Origin: Chryseobacterium sp. H1D6B
Lineage (GTDB): Bacteria > Bacteroidota > Bacteroidia > Flavobacteriales > Weeksellaceae
Reading direction: 5' to 3'
DNA length: 64,000 nt
Assembly: GCF_029892445.1 (NCBI RefSeq)
Contig: NZ_JARXVJ010000001.1
Span: forward strand, 1,116,001-1,180,000
The position numbers were made by a program, and so were the translations under genes. The notes below the pieces were generated by a model. It had not been told where the DNA came from. It saw nothing but the letters and a program-made list of their open reading frames with translations, and did no database searches. Each line of letters starts with the position of its first letter. The first letter of the stretch is position 1. Shown here piece after piece: positions 43,495 to 53,040 of this stretch.

Positions 43495-44982
43495 ATGGAT
43501 TCTAAAAAATTAACGTTAAGCAGCGGTGCTCCCTATTTTGAGCATCAGGATTCTCAGACAGTTGGTCCCAGAGGACCCGTTCTGCTCCAGGATTTTATAC
43601 TTCAGGAAAATCTGGCTCATTTTGTAAGAGAAAGAATTCCTGAAAGAATTGTTCATGCAAAAGGAAGCGGTGCTTATGGTACATTAACCATCACCCATGA
43701 TATTAGTAAGTACACAAAAGCAAAACTATTTTCGAAAGTTGGAAACTCATGCAGAATGTTTGCCCGTTTTTCTACAGTTGGTGGTGAAAAAGGAAGTGCA
43801 GATACGGCAAGAGATCCACGTGGCTTTGCATTGAAGTTTTATACAGAAGATGGAAACTGGGATTTGGTAGGAAATAACACTCCTGTATTCTTTATAAAGG
43901 ATGCTAAAAAATTTCCTGATTTTATCCACACTCAAAAAAGAGTTCCTAAAACAAACTTAAAAAGCGCTACAATGATGTGGGATTTTTGGAGCTTAAATCC
44001 AGAATCGCTTCATCAGGTTCTCATTTTAATGTCAGACAGAGGAACACCCCACGGATTTAGACATATGCACGGCTTTGGTTCTCATACTTTTTCAATGATC
44101 AATGAAAATAATGAAAGAACCTGGGTGAAATTTCATTTCAAAACTAAGCAGGGAATCAAAAATTTCACAGATGAGGAGGCTGTAAAAATGGCTGGTGAAA
44201 ATCCAGATTTTGCTCAGGAGGATCTTTGTAACGCAATTGATAACGGAGATTTTCCAAAATGGACAATGTATATCCAAGTAATGACAGAGGAGCAGGCAAA
44301 AGATTTCAGATGGAATCCTTTTGATGTAACCAAAGTATGGTTCCAAGGAGATTTCCCATTAATAGAAGTGGGCGAAATGGAATTGAATGAAGTTCCCGTT
44401 AATTATTTTGCTCACGTAGAACAATCTACTTTCTCTCCGAGCAATTTAGTAAATGGAATCAGTTTCTCTCCAGACAAAATGCTTCAAGGAAGACTATTCT
44501 CTTATCCTGATGCTCACCGATACAGAGTTGGAGTGAATTCTCATCAGCTAGAAGTAAACAGATGCCCATTCGCTGTCAACAATTATCAGAGAGACGGATA
44601 TATGGCAGATTCTAAAGATTATGCTGATAAGCCTAACTATCACCCAAATAGTTTTGATGACATCACTCCGGATGCTTCTTATAAAAACTATGAGTATGAA
44701 CTAGATAACGCTCATGTAGCAAACTATAATAGAAACGAAAATGATGATGACCATTACACTCAGCCTGGTTTATTGTACACGAAAGCAATGAACACTGAAG
44801 ACAGAGATCATCTCGTTCATAATATTGTTGGAAGCATGAAAAATATAGACGGTCCGAAAAAAGATGAAATCATAAACCGCCAGCTGTGTCATTTTTTTAG
44901 AGCAAATATTGAACTTGGCATGAAAGTAGCATCACAATTAAATGTCAATATTGATGCAAATATGATGAATCATTCCAAATAG
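43495..44982 (+). CDS. katA: monofunctional haem catalase
   Basis: A 495-residue small-subunit clade 3-type catalase that breaks down hydrogen peroxide. The distal His54 is in RIVHAKGSGAYG, Asn127 in DLVGNNTPVFF, and the haem-ligand Tyr is in RLFSYPDAHRYRVG near residue 337. No signal peptide is seen, so it acts in the cytoplasm. It diverges from oxyR, which should control it. A terminator follows 24 bases later. Confidence 0.96.
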   Translation: MDSKKLTLSSGAPYFEHQDSQTVGPRGPVLLQDFILQENLAHFVRERIPERIVHAKGSGAYGTLTITHDISKYTKAKLFSKVGNSCRMFARFSTVGGEKGSADTARDPRGFALKFYTEDGNWDLVGNNTPVFFIKDAKKFPDFIHTQKRVPKTNLKSATMMWDFWSLNPESLHQVLILMSDRGTPHGFRHMHGFGSHTFSMINENNERTWVKFHFKTKQGIKNFTDEEAVKMAGENPDFAQEDLCNAIDNGDFPKWTMYIQVMTEEQAKDFRWNPFDVTKVWFQGDFPLIEVGEMELNEVPVNYFAHVEQSTFSPSNLVNGISFSPDKMLQGRLFSYPDAHRYRVGVNSHQLEVNRCPFAVNNYQRDGYMADSKDYADKPNYHPNSFDDITPDASYKNYEYELDNAHVANYNRNENDDDHYTQPGLLYTKAMNTEDRDHLVHNIVGSMKNIDGPKKDEIINRQLCHFFRANIELGMKVASQLNVNIDANMMNHSK

Positions 44983-45006
44983 ACATATTGAACTATAAAT
45001 TCAATT

Positions 45007-45043
45007 AAAAAGGAAAAAAAACAGCATTTTTTTTCCTTTTTTT
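45007..45043 (+). terminator. intrinsic terminator after katA
   Basis: A 15-bp stem (A-rich arm with GG and T-rich arm with CC) around a CAGCA loop, ending in T residues. Confidence 0.75.
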
Positions 45044-45088
45044 GTAAAAAATTTATAATTTGCAAAAATTAGTATTTAAAGTGCAAAA

Positions 45089-45856
45089 ATGAATTACGAA
45101 AATATTTTATTAAAAAAAGAAGATAAATTAGCATTAATTACAATAAACAGGCCTGAAAGCTTAAATGCATTAAATGCAAAAACAATTCAGGAAATCAGTA
45201 CAGCATTAGATGAATTAAATTCTGACAGCTCATGCAGGGTAATTATCCTTACAGGAAGCGGAGAAAAATCTTTTGTTGCGGGTGCTGATATTAAAGAATT
45301 TAGTGATTTTGGACAGGAAAAAGCAGAAGAATTAGCTAGAAATGGACAAAATACTCTTTTTAACAAAATAGAAAACTTATCTAAACCTGTTATAGCTGCC
45401 GTTAATGGTTTTGCTTTAGGGGGAGGATTAGAGCTTGCTATGGCGTGCCACATCAGATATGCATCGGAAAATGCCAGATTAGGACTTCCAGAAGTAACAT
45501 TAGGATTGATTCCTGGTTACGGAGGAACCCAGAGACTTCCAAAGCTTGTAGGAAAAGGCCTTGCCAACGAAATGATCTTCTCAGCCAAAATGATTCCCGC
45601 TCAACGAGCTAAAGAAATCGGACTGGTAAATGAAGTATACCCTATTGAAGATTTATTAACCAAAACAAAAGAATTAGCAAACACCATTGCCAACAATTCA
45701 CCGATGGCAATATCAAAGGCAATACACGCCGTAAACTTATCTGATACTGAAAAAGGCTTTGATACTGAAATCAAGTATTTTGGCGAGCTTTTTGAATTAG
45801 AAGATAAAAAAGAAGGAGTTTCCGCTTTTATAGAGAAAAGAAAGCCTAACTTCTAA
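45089..45856 (+). CDS. enoyl-CoA hydratase/isomerase family protein
   Basis: A 255-residue crotonase-family enzyme. The oxyanion-hole regions are AGADIKEFSDFG and NGFALGGGLELAMACH, and the catalytic Glu pair lies in GLPEVTLGLIPGYGGTQRL. Expected to hydrate trans-2-enoyl-CoA in fatty acid or amino acid breakdown; the substrate length cannot be told. No acyl-CoA dehydrogenase or thiolase gene is near. Confidence 0.9.
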   Translation: MNYENILLKKEDKLALITINRPESLNALNAKTIQEISTALDELNSDSSCRVIILTGSGEKSFVAGADIKEFSDFGQEKAEELARNGQNTLFNKIENLSKPVIAAVNGFALGGGLELAMACHIRYASENARLGLPEVTLGLIPGYGGTQRLPKLVGKGLANEMIFSAKMIPAQRAKEIGLVNEVYPIEDLLTKTKELANTIANNSPMAISKAIHAVNLSDTEKGFDTEIKYFGELFELEDKKEGVSAFIEKRKPNF

Positions 45857-45900
45857 AAATTATTAATACAAATTATTTCGAAAAAAAACTATGCTGCTGT

Positions 45901-46323
45901 ATGAATAAGTTTGATAAAGCTTATCTAAAAATGGCTCTCGAATGGGCAAAACTTTCCTACTGCAAGAGAAAACAGGTAGGAGCTCTTATCGTAAAAGATA
46001 GGATGATTATTTCAGATGGTTACAATGGTACTCCTTCGGGGTTCGAAAACTGTTGTGAAGATGTAGAGGGAAAAACACACTGGTATGTGCTGCACGCAGA
46101 AGCTAATGCAATATTAAAATTAGCGGCTTCCACACAATCTGCTAAAGGCGCAACCTTATATCTAACACTTTCTCCATGCAAAGAATGCAGTAAGCTTATT
46201 TTGCAGGCAGGAATTTCCAGATTAGTGTATATCAATGAGTATTCGGATGATGACGGGATATCATTCTTGAGAAACCATAACATTGAAATAATGCAAATTT
46301 CGGATTGTGAACTAAAAAAATAA
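45901..46323 (+). CDS. deoxycytidylate deaminase
   Basis: A 140-residue zinc deaminase of the dCMP/ComE type. The zinc and acid motif HAEANAI and the SPCKECSKLI pair (Cys, Cys) are intact; N-terminal KRKQVGALIVKD is typical. It would turn dCMP into dUMP for thymidylate supply. It lies 8 bases before xerD on the same strand. Confidence 0.9.
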   Translation: MNKFDKAYLKMALEWAKLSYCKRKQVGALIVKDRMIISDGYNGTPSGFENCCEDVEGKTHWYVLHAEANAILKLAASTQSAKGATLYLTLSPCKECSKLILQAGISRLVYINEYSDDDGISFLRNHNIEIMQISDCELKK

Positions 46324-46331
46324 AGCACAAA

Positions 46332-47246
46332 ATGACTTGGGATGAAAAAATTAAGGATTTTGAAATATTTCTTCGCTTCGAAAGAAATTTTTCAGAAAAC
46401 ACTCTCGACGCATACGTACGAGACATTAAAAAACTAAAAGAATACGCAGAAGAAGACCTAGAAAACATAGGTCCGGACGTTATTGAATACCAAAACCTGC
46501 AAGAGTATATCTTCAGTCTTTCAAAACAAAAATTCAGTGAAAGATCACAGGCAAGATGGATTTCTTCCATAAAAGCCTTTTTCAAATTCTTACTGGAGGA
46601 TGAAATTCGTGAAGATAATCCAGCCTCTCTACTGGAGGGTCCAAAATTGGGATTATATCTGCCCGATACTTTAAGTCTGCTTGATATTAATAAAATTATC
46701 AGCGCTATAGAGACCACTTCAGATCTGGGAAAGAGAAATCAATGTATTATCGAAGTTCTTTATGGATGCGGACTCCGTGTCTCTGAATTAATTGATTTAA
46801 AAATTTCAAATATTAATTTCAAAGAAAATTATATTAAAGTAAATGGAAAAGGAAATAAAACCCGTTTCGTTCCTTTAGCGGATTATACCGCGGATTTATT
46901 GAAAAATTACATTGAAGAAGTCCGGCCAAAGAGTAAGATAAACAAAAAATTCGAAGACACTCTATTCTTGAACAGCAGAGGGACATCCATGTCCAGAGTG
47001 ATCGTATTTCTTATCATAAAAGAACTTACCGACAAAGCTGGAGTCAGCAAAAAAATATCTCCCCATACTTTCAGACATTCTTTTGCTACCCACTTATTGC
47101 AAAACGGAGCAGATCTTCGTTATATCCAAGAAATGCTGGGGCATTCCAGTATTACATCAACGGAAATCTATACCCATCTAAAAACAGAAGAACTACGGGA
47201 TGTTATCTTGAGCTATCACCCGAGAAATATTAATACTGTTCAATGA
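46332..47246 (+). CDS. xerD: tyrosine recombinase XerD
   Basis: A 304-residue tyrosine recombinase of the Xer group that resolves chromosome dimers at dif with XerC. The N-terminal core-binding SAM-like domain covers residues ~1-95 and the catalytic domain ~110-300. Catalytic residues are Arg149 (CGLRVSEL), Lys ~173, His245 and Arg248 (SPHTFRHSFATHLL), His271 and the nucleophile Tyr280 (EIYTHL). No integrase-like neighbours or att sites are seen, which supports housekeeping XerD over a mobile element. Confidence 0.88.
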   Translation: MTWDEKIKDFEIFLRFERNFSENTLDAYVRDIKKLKEYAEEDLENIGPDVIEYQNLQEYIFSLSKQKFSERSQARWISSIKAFFKFLLEDEIREDNPASLLEGPKLGLYLPDTLSLLDINKIISAIETTSDLGKRNQCIIEVLYGCGLRVSELIDLKISNINFKENYIKVNGKGNKTRFVPLADYTADLLKNYIEEVRPKSKINKKFEDTLFLNSRGTSMSRVIVFLIIKELTDKAGVSKKISPHTFRHSFATHLLQNGADLRYIQEMLGHSSITSTEIYTHLKTEELRDVILSYHPRNINTVQ

Positions 47247-47758
47247 AATTATTGAAATACTGCCCCAACTGTGGCAAAGAATCTCTACATTGGGACGGCG
47301 AAAAAAAATGGAGCTGTACTCACTGTGATTTCAGGCTTTACAATAACGTGGCCGGAGCTGTAGCTGTGGTCATAAGACATGATGACGAGATTTACTTTAC
47401 AAAAAGAAATAGAGACCCTAAAAAGGGGAAACTCGATCTTGCCGGCGGTTTTGTAGACCCAAAAGAAAGCGCCGAAGAAACCTGCAAAAGAGAGCTTTTT
47501 GAAGAACTGCAGCTGGATATCAATATTTCAAATCTTAAATATTTAGGAAGTCTTCCTAATGTGTATCAATACAAAGAAATTGATTATAACACGATCGATT
47601 TATTTTATGAATATACTGTTTCAGAAAAATTTGAGGTGAAACTTGAATTATCTGAGATATCAGAAACACAATGGATTCCTTTAAATACAATCAATCTCGA
47701 TGATCTCGCTTTTGATTCTCAGAAAAGATTTTTTGAAGATTATTTAAAGTCAATTTAA
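47243..47758 (+). CDS. NUDIX hydrolase with N-terminal zinc ribbon
   Basis: A 171-residue protein. Residues ~6-32 form a zinc ribbon (CPNCGKE...CTHCDF). The NUDIX box follows (GGFVDPKESAEETCKRELFEEL near residue 72). The zinc ribbon plus NUDIX layout resembles NudC-like NAD/ADP-sugar hydrolases, but the substrate is not certain. It overlaps xerD by four bases. Confidence 0.88.
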   Translation: MKLLKYCPNCGKESLHWDGEKKWSCTHCDFRLYNNVAGAVAVVIRHDDEIYFTKRNRDPKKGKLDLAGGFVDPKESAEETCKRELFEELQLDINISNLKYLGSLPNVYQYKEIDYNTIDLFYEYTVSEKFEVKLELSEISETQWIPLNTINLDDLAFDSQKRFFEDYLKSI

Positions 47759-47767
47759 AACATATTC

Positions 47768-47830
47768 CCATAGACTTTACAAATTCGCACGGAAAAACCC
47801 GTCTTTATTTGTAAAATCTATGGTGTTTTT
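47768..47830. terminator. long-stem terminator between convergent genes
   Basis: CCATAGACTTTACAAAT (47768-47784) pairs with ATTTGTAAAATCTATGG (47807-47823) with one G-T step; an inner ACGG/CCGT pair closes a small loop. A T run follows. It ends the NUDIX transcript. Confidence 0.75.
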
Positions 47831-47834
47831 TTTA

Positions 47835-48287
47835 CTAGTAGGTTTCACTTTTCAAGACCTCTTGGAAATAATTTGATAACAGGGTTCTTTCTGCTTCGGA
47901 TAGATTGGCCTCTTTATGATACACAATATAACCAGGCATAGGCATCGTTTTATTCTTAACGGCATCCACAGTCGAAGTAAGGATACTCTTCTTTAAATCA
48001 TTATTATAAGTTCCCCAGATTGAAAAATTGAGATGTTCTCTTCCTTCATTTACATGGCTTTTCAATGACCATGAAATAGGAGCTATATAAGCATACTTGG
48101 GATAAATAGTCTCATCTGAATGACAGTCATAACAAGCTCCTTTAAGAATCCTGCTGATCTTTTCCGGTGTTTTTTGTAATTCTACAAAATTTACAGAATG
48201 ATTTACAGGCTTATTTATTTTATCAATCGGTATAAATTGAATTAAAGCAAAGGTAACCAAGCTCCAAAATAGTATTTTCTTTATCAT
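47835..48287 (-). CDS. haem-binding domain protein, c-type cytochrome-like
   Basis: A 150-residue protein with an N-terminal signal/anchor (residues ~4-20) and one haem motif CYDCH (near residue 52), then DETIYPKYAYIAPISWSLKSHV. It fits the Bacteroidota haem-binding domain family (Haem_bd type). Likely periplasmic and involved in electron transfer; the partner is unknown. It lies 9 bases beyond the Ig-like lipoprotein's stop. Confidence 0.8.
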   Translation of the reverse strand: MIKKILFWSLVTFALIQFIPIDKINKPVNHSVNFVELQKTPEKISRILKGACYDCHSDETIYPKYAYIAPISWSLKSHVNEGREHLNFSIWGTYNNDLKKSILTSTVDAVKNKTMPMPGYIVYHKEANLSEAERTLLSNYFQEVLKSETY

Positions 48288-48296
48288 TTTATTAAA

Positions 48297-50045
48297 CTAT
48301 TTTACCGGAGACAAAATACTTGTATTTGATTTTGCACCTGTATTATTTATATTCTGAGGCTGTTTGCTTTTATTTCCTGAAGGTTTTGCATTTGGATTGA
48401 TTATTTTAGAAGAATCCAAAGTGCGGGTATCTTTTAGGTCCCAGTCTTCAACGCTGTCCCATAAAGGTCTTACGACCGCAATTTTATAGAAAATATAAGA
48501 ATCTTCTGCGAAGGTCTCTTTTTCAAAATCGGCTTCGTCCCAATACTTATTTCCATTATTATCTACTAAGATCCGCACAATATATTCTGCAGGCTTTAAA
48601 ATATCAAATTTAACACTGTTTCCTTTTGTATATTTTTGGTAGATCACTTTTTCGGAAGCATCTAACAGCTGGATCCAGTAATTAGCAGCAGGCGCATTCT
48701 GTATATTAAATACTAAACTGCCATAATTTTCAACTTTATCTGCTTCGAAATCGAAACGTTTAGACTCTGAATTCTTATTGTAAAAAGAAGAAACGGTTGT
48801 TTTTGGAACTGTAAGCTGGTATTTCTTTCCTTCAATAAAATCAGAATGCACTAAAACCTGGTAAGGATTCGTTTCTGAAATGTTAGCTGTAAATTCTTGT
48901 GTGGTTAAACTGTCACTCTTTAAAACCCATTTTTCAGGATTTATTTTATCAATGATATAGTTTGAAAGAATTTTAAAATCAGTTTTTGGAGGCAGTAAAT
49001 TCCCGCCGTTATCACTGCTGATTTCCATTTTATTTTTAGCATTGTATTTATAAAATACAGAGACAGTATCTTTTTTATTGTCGGCATCATAACTGAATTT
49101 TAAATTTTCAGTTGCGGTCTGCCCAATATTATCTTTCACTGCATCAAACCAAATATTCACAGAATCTGATTTAGGACGGTGTGTTACTTTGATGTCCGGA
49201 AGCTTTTCATTGATTGAAAGAACCTTTACATCATTAGGATGCCCTTCAAAGGTCATTACAATTCCTCCTTGGGTTTCTTTCATCTCAATGTATTTCAAAG
49301 GCTTTCTTGACGGATAAATTTTTAAATTTAATCCAGAAATAGACTTTTCAACATCCACAGGATCTTTCTGGAAACCTATCTTTTCTTTCCCAGGATCATA
49401 TATTGAGTTTCCATTTTCGTCGTCAAATGCTATAATTTTATATTTTCCCGGAGATAAATAATTAAGCTCATAATAGCCGTCGTCATCTACTTTTGTAATA
49501 TAATAAGGCTTCTGCTTATAATTGATGGTATCCTTCAGCTTATATAAACCTACTACAAGCTTGTTTTCATTGCTTCCTGTCTGTTTTTTTATCGCTAAAG
49601 CATCTTTTACTTCTCCACTGATATACAAGTCATCCAGCTTATCTCCTGTAGAAAATGCAAAATTGAAATACCGTAATACATTCGCTTCATTATTATCTAC
49701 AATGGAGTTCCCGAAATTGAAATTATAAGTGGTATTCGCCTGTAAAGTATCTTCCCATTGAATAATTAAGTATTTATTGGCAATGTTAGACGGAAGAATA
49801 CGCTTTATTTTTTTAATAGGCGGAGAAATGATCAAATTTTTATTGATATCTTTTAATGTAATATATTCATCAAAATCAAGACGGAGTTCTCTTATATCTC
49901 TTGAAACATTGATCCTTGTGGTGTCAATATTTGAGCTTAAAAATTTTGGAGCTAAAGTATCTTTTGGCCCTCCGACAGGCGAGCCCACCCTTGCGCAAGA
50001 CTGTACAAGAAAACCAATGATGAATAATAAAAGAAGTCTTTTCAT
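48297..50045 (-). CDS. Ig-like domain lipoprotein (SbsA-type)
   Basis: A 582-residue lipoprotein that I start at the ATG of MKRLLLLF (50045); an upstream in-frame ATG would place a 12-residue non-signal extension before it. The lipobox is FLVQSC. After it comes the family opening RVGSPVGGPKDTLAPKF and an SbsA-like Ig domain (residues ~20-120). Large family in Bacteroidota, function not known; probably surface or outer-membrane anchored. Confidence 0.85.
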   Translation of the reverse strand: MKRLLLLFIIGFLVQSCARVGSPVGGPKDTLAPKFLSSNIDTTRINVSRDIRELRLDFDEYITLKDINKNLIISPPIKKIKRILPSNIANKYLIIQWEDTLQANTTYNFNFGNSIVDNNEANVLRYFNFAFSTGDKLDDLYISGEVKDALAIKKQTGSNENKLVVGLYKLKDTINYKQKPYYITKVDDDGYYELNYLSPGKYKIIAFDDENGNSIYDPGKEKIGFQKDPVDVEKSISGLNLKIYPSRKPLKYIEMKETQGGIVMTFEGHPNDVKVLSINEKLPDIKVTHRPKSDSVNIWFDAVKDNIGQTATENLKFSYDADNKKDTVSVFYKYNAKNKMEISSDNGGNLLPPKTDFKILSNYIIDKINPEKWVLKSDSLTTQEFTANISETNPYQVLVHSDFIEGKKYQLTVPKTTVSSFYNKNSESKRFDFEADKVENYGSLVFNIQNAPAANYWIQLLDASEKVIYQKYTKGNSVKFDILKPAEYIVRILVDNNGNKYWDEADFEKETFAEDSYIFYKIAVVRPLWDSVEDWDLKDTRTLDSSKIINPNAKPSGNKSKQPQNINNTGAKSNTSILSPVK

Positions 50046-50070
50046 GAATATGTTTAAGCAAAAGTAAACA

Positions 50071-51333
50071 TTATTCTCCATAAATTTCGTGTCCGTTTTT
50101 CAAAGAATCCTGATTGTCATTCATGATACTGTGAAGTTTATCCTGCTGAACAGGGAAATTCTCGAATAATCCTGATAGAGCAAGCGCAGTGTACACTTTA
50201 TTAGAATATGCATTACCAATCGCAACAATGGTTACTTTTGATTTCAGAAGATGGGCAAAAACAGAATTGGTTCCATGCCACCATCCGTTGTGATAGGTCA
50301 GTTTTTCTCCGTTGTCAAAAATTTTCATTCTGAAGCCTAATCCATAATTATTCATCCCTGATTTTTCATTGCTGTAAGGAGAGAAGACCATCTGCATTAA
50401 TTCAGGCTTTAGGAAATCTTTTGAAAACATTGCTTTAGAGAAAGTATAAAGATCTCTTGGGGTCGTGTAAACATTTTTATCACCGTAAATAAGATCAAGC
50501 CTGTCTAAAGGATACAATTTTTTTCCCCCGTAATAAAAAGACTGTGATGCTGTAGGCACGTCTTTTTCCTGGAAAATATAAGTGTTATTCATTTTCAACG
50601 GCGTGAAGATCATTTCTTTCATCGCTTGTGGAAAAGGAGTTTTTGTTACTTTTTCTATCAGTAAAGCCAATAAAGCAAAGTTAGTATTACAATACATGAA
50701 ACCTGTATCAGTATCTCTTGCTAGTTCTGGTTTATACTTGATAATCATATTCAGTATATCCTGATTGGTAAGATACGGCTTGGAAAGCTCAGCTGGTGCC
50801 GGCTGAATCTTCGTAATAAAATATTCGTATTTCGGAAGACCGCTTCTTTGGTCTAATAAAGTATGTACCGTAACATTCGGATAAGGGAATCCTGGAAAAT
50901 ACTGCGTTAAATGATCTGTAAGTTTTATTTTGCCTGCTTCTATAAGCTTCATCATGGCCATCGCAGTTAAGGTCTTAGAAACTGATGCCACATGTAAAGG
51001 AGTGGTTTTATCAATAGGCATCTGACCACCTTCTCTACCAAACCCTCTGTAGTTTTCATAAATAATGTCATTACCCTTTGCTACGAGTATTCCGCCGCTT
51101 AAATTACCATTTTCCCAAACTTTTTTATAATACTGATCTATATAATTGACAAGAGAGTTTTTATTCGCAAGTTCTCCGTCTGCTTTGGTGAAAACCTTAT
51201 CCAGATCTACATTCCCGTAATTAGGAAGATTAGTAGTATTTTCAGTTAAAGATTCTTTAGATTCAGATTTATTTTTACAGGAAAAAATAAGTAAAAAAAC
51301 AGCTAAAATAAGTACAAAGTTACGCTTCTTCAT
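50071..51333 (-). CDS. serine hydrolase, class C beta-lactamase family lipoprotein
   Basis: A 420-residue protein with lipobox LLIFSC and a beta-lactamase-type domain. Ser-xx-Lys is in ASVSKTLTAMAM (near residue 118), Tyr-x-Asn in MYCNTNFALL and the late His-x-Gly-like motif in YHNGWWHGTN. Such proteins are often peptidases or esterases rather than lactamases. Anchored in the envelope by its lipid. It starts 68 bases upstream of the dehydrogenase's stop. Confidence 0.87.
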   Translation of the reverse strand: MKKRNFVLILAVFLLIFSCKNKSESKESLTENTTNLPNYGNVDLDKVFTKADGELANKNSLVNYIDQYYKKVWENGNLSGGILVAKGNDIIYENYRGFGREGGQMPIDKTTPLHVASVSKTLTAMAMMKLIEAGKIKLTDHLTQYFPGFPYPNVTVHTLLDQRSGLPKYEYFITKIQPAPAELSKPYLTNQDILNMIIKYKPELARDTDTGFMYCNTNFALLALLIEKVTKTPFPQAMKEMIFTPLKMNNTYIFQEKDVPTASQSFYYGGKKLYPLDRLDLIYGDKNVYTTPRDLYTFSKAMFSKDFLKPELMQMVFSPYSNEKSGMNNYGLGFRMKIFDNGEKLTYHNGWWHGTNSVFAHLLKSKVTIVAIGNAYSNKVYTALALSGLFENFPVQQDKLHSIMNDNQDSLKNGHEIYGE

Positions 51334-51439
51334 GGGTTCAAAAAATGAGCAGCAATTTAATGAAACTCAAAATAAATAAGGAAGACTAAGGGCAAATTAT
51401 GAATTATTTAACACAATACAGCTAAAAGCATTCATAATC

Positions 51440-52372
51440 TTAATTCCCAAAAGATATAAGAATTTTATCAACAATTACCTGCGCAAGCTTTTCTTTGCTT
51501 TGGTGCGTCCATCCTGCTATGTGGGGAGTAATGATTACTTTTTCAGATGTTAAAAGATATTGCAAATCCTCATTTTCAATCTCTAAATTTTCAAAAGAAG
51601 CTTTTTCATATTCTAAAACATCCAGGCAGGCACCTTTTACTTTCCCGGACTTCAAACCTTCAACTAAATATTTAGTTTCTATATTTTTTCCTCTTGCTGT
51701 ATTCACGAAATAGAAGTTTTTCTTCATCTCTGAAATAAATTTTTCATCAACAAGGTAGTGGGTTTCTTCGGTCAGAGGAATATGCAGGCTTAGAATCTCT
51801 GCTGTATCTTTTAATTTTTCTAAGCTGACCTGCGATGCAAATTCATCAGAAAGACCAGGAAGAATATCATGGAAAACCACTTTACAGCCAAAGCCCGAAA
51901 GTCTTTTTGCAGTAGCTTTTCCCATGTTTCCATAGCCGATAAGACCAACTGTTTTCCCCAACAGTTCATCTCCTCTGTTTTCCTCCCGCTTCCAGATTCC
52001 GTTTTTCACTTCTTGAGAAGCAATAAAAAGGCGGTTCATGAGAATCAGCAGCATCCCAACTACATGTTCAGCAACAGAATCCCTGTTTCCTTCTGGAGAA
52101 TTGATCAACTGGATTCCTAATTTTTCAGCAGCTGGAATATCTATATTTTCCATTCCCGCTCCAACTCTTGCAATGAATTTCAGATTTTGAGCTTTCTCCA
52201 GAAAGTTTTTATCCAAAGGAATACGGCTTCTTATGATAATACCGTCATACTGCTCAATTTTATTACAAACCTCATCGTAAGAGGAAGTAAAATCCTCTTC
52301 TAAGACAAAGCCTTTGGCTGAAAGCTGGTCTGTGATAAGAGGGTGATTTTTATCTAAAAGAAGAATTTTCAT
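51440..52372 (-). CDS. D-isomer-specific 2-hydroxyacid dehydrogenase
   Basis: A 310-residue NAD-dependent dehydrogenase of the phosphoglycerate dehydrogenase type. The nucleotide motif is VGLIGYGNMGKATAKRL, the catalytic Arg in IARVGAGMENID, and the catalytic His in ITPHIAGWTHQS. It lacks the C-terminal ACT domain of long SerA, so it is a short form; 3-phosphoglycerate is possible but the substrate is open. No serC or serB neighbour is seen. Confidence 0.88.
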   Translation of the reverse strand: MKILLLDKNHPLITDQLSAKGFVLEEDFTSSYDEVCNKIEQYDGIIIRSRIPLDKNFLEKAQNLKFIARVGAGMENIDIPAAEKLGIQLINSPEGNRDSVAEHVVGMLLILMNRLFIASQEVKNGIWKREENRGDELLGKTVGLIGYGNMGKATAKRLSGFGCKVVFHDILPGLSDEFASQVSLEKLKDTAEILSLHIPLTEETHYLVDEKFISEMKKNFYFVNTARGKNIETKYLVEGLKSGKVKGACLDVLEYEKASFENLEIENEDLQYLLTSEKVIITPHIAGWTHQSKEKLAQVIVDKILISFGN

Positions 52373-52495
52373 AATTTAAAATGATTTAAATCTGACACAA
52401 AGCTCAAAGGTCAAAAAACAAAAATGCTTTTAAGCTCGCAAAGGCGTTACACTCAGCAAAGATTAAAAGCATTTATATCTTTAAAATTATATTTA
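52373..52495. repeat. intergenic inverted repeat
   Basis: AAATGCTTTTAA (52422-52433) and TTAAAAGCATTT (52463-52474) are perfect 12-bp inverted partners, with GCAAAGGCG-type sequence between them. It may be a terminator for the thioesterase gene or a dispersed repeat. Confidence 0.6.
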
Positions 52496-53035
52496 TTATT
52501 TATTTTTCTTAGGTTCTGCCGGTTCCTGGAATAATTTCTTAAGTTCCACAGATTCCAAAGGCTTCATTCTTCCAGAAAGAATTAAAGAAAGTTCTTTTCT
52601 GCGGAAAGCAGCTGCAAATCTTTCTTTTTCCTCTTCAGTCTCAGGAACCATTTCCGGAATTGGAATAGGACGGTTAAATTCATCCACCGCTACAAAGGTA
52701 TAAATACCTGCATTGGTGTGAATTTTCTTTTGATTAATAGGATCGTCCAACCAGACATCTACATAAACCTCCATAGAAGTAGAGAATGCTCTCGAAACCT
52801 TTGATTCCAGCACTACAACTCCTCCTTCAGGAATTGGATGATTGAATGAAACATGGTTTACAGAAGCCGTTACTACTCTTCTTTCGCAGTGTCTGGCCGC
52901 AGAAATAGATGCACATCTGTCCATCTTAGCTAAAAGCTCTCCTCCAAAAAGATTTCTTAAAGAGTTAGTTTCATTTGGAAGAACAATATTTGTCATGATT
53001 GTCAGAGATTCTGACGCTTTCTTTACTTTTGCCAT
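52496..53035 (-). CDS. acyl-CoA thioesterase, hotdog family
   Basis: A 179-residue hotdog thioesterase of the YciA/BACH type, with the signature NETNSLRNLFGGELLAKMDRCASISA near residue 20 and VNHVSFNHPIPEGG. It hydrolyses acyl-CoA in the cytoplasm. The C-terminal tail is Lys/Glu-rich. It lies 5 bases after the HU-CCDC81 gene. Confidence 0.9.
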   Translation of the reverse strand: MAKVKKASESLTIMTNIVLPNETNSLRNLFGGELLAKMDRCASISAARHCERRVVTASVNHVSFNHPIPEGGVVVLESKVSRAFSTSMEVYVDVWLDDPINQKKIHTNAGIYTFVAVDEFNRPIPIPEMVPETEEEKERFAAAFRRKELSLILSGRMKPLESVELKKLFQEPAEPKKNK

Positions 53036-53040
53036 GTAAT

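Noticed and set aside
46232..46717. 161-residue antisense frame opposite dCMP deaminase and xerD
   Set aside because: It lies entirely opposite two well-supported genes and has no recognisable domain.
46332..47246. Integrase of a mobile element
   Set aside because: Housekeeping neighbours, no attachment sites, no tRNA and no phage-like genes; XerD is the simpler call.
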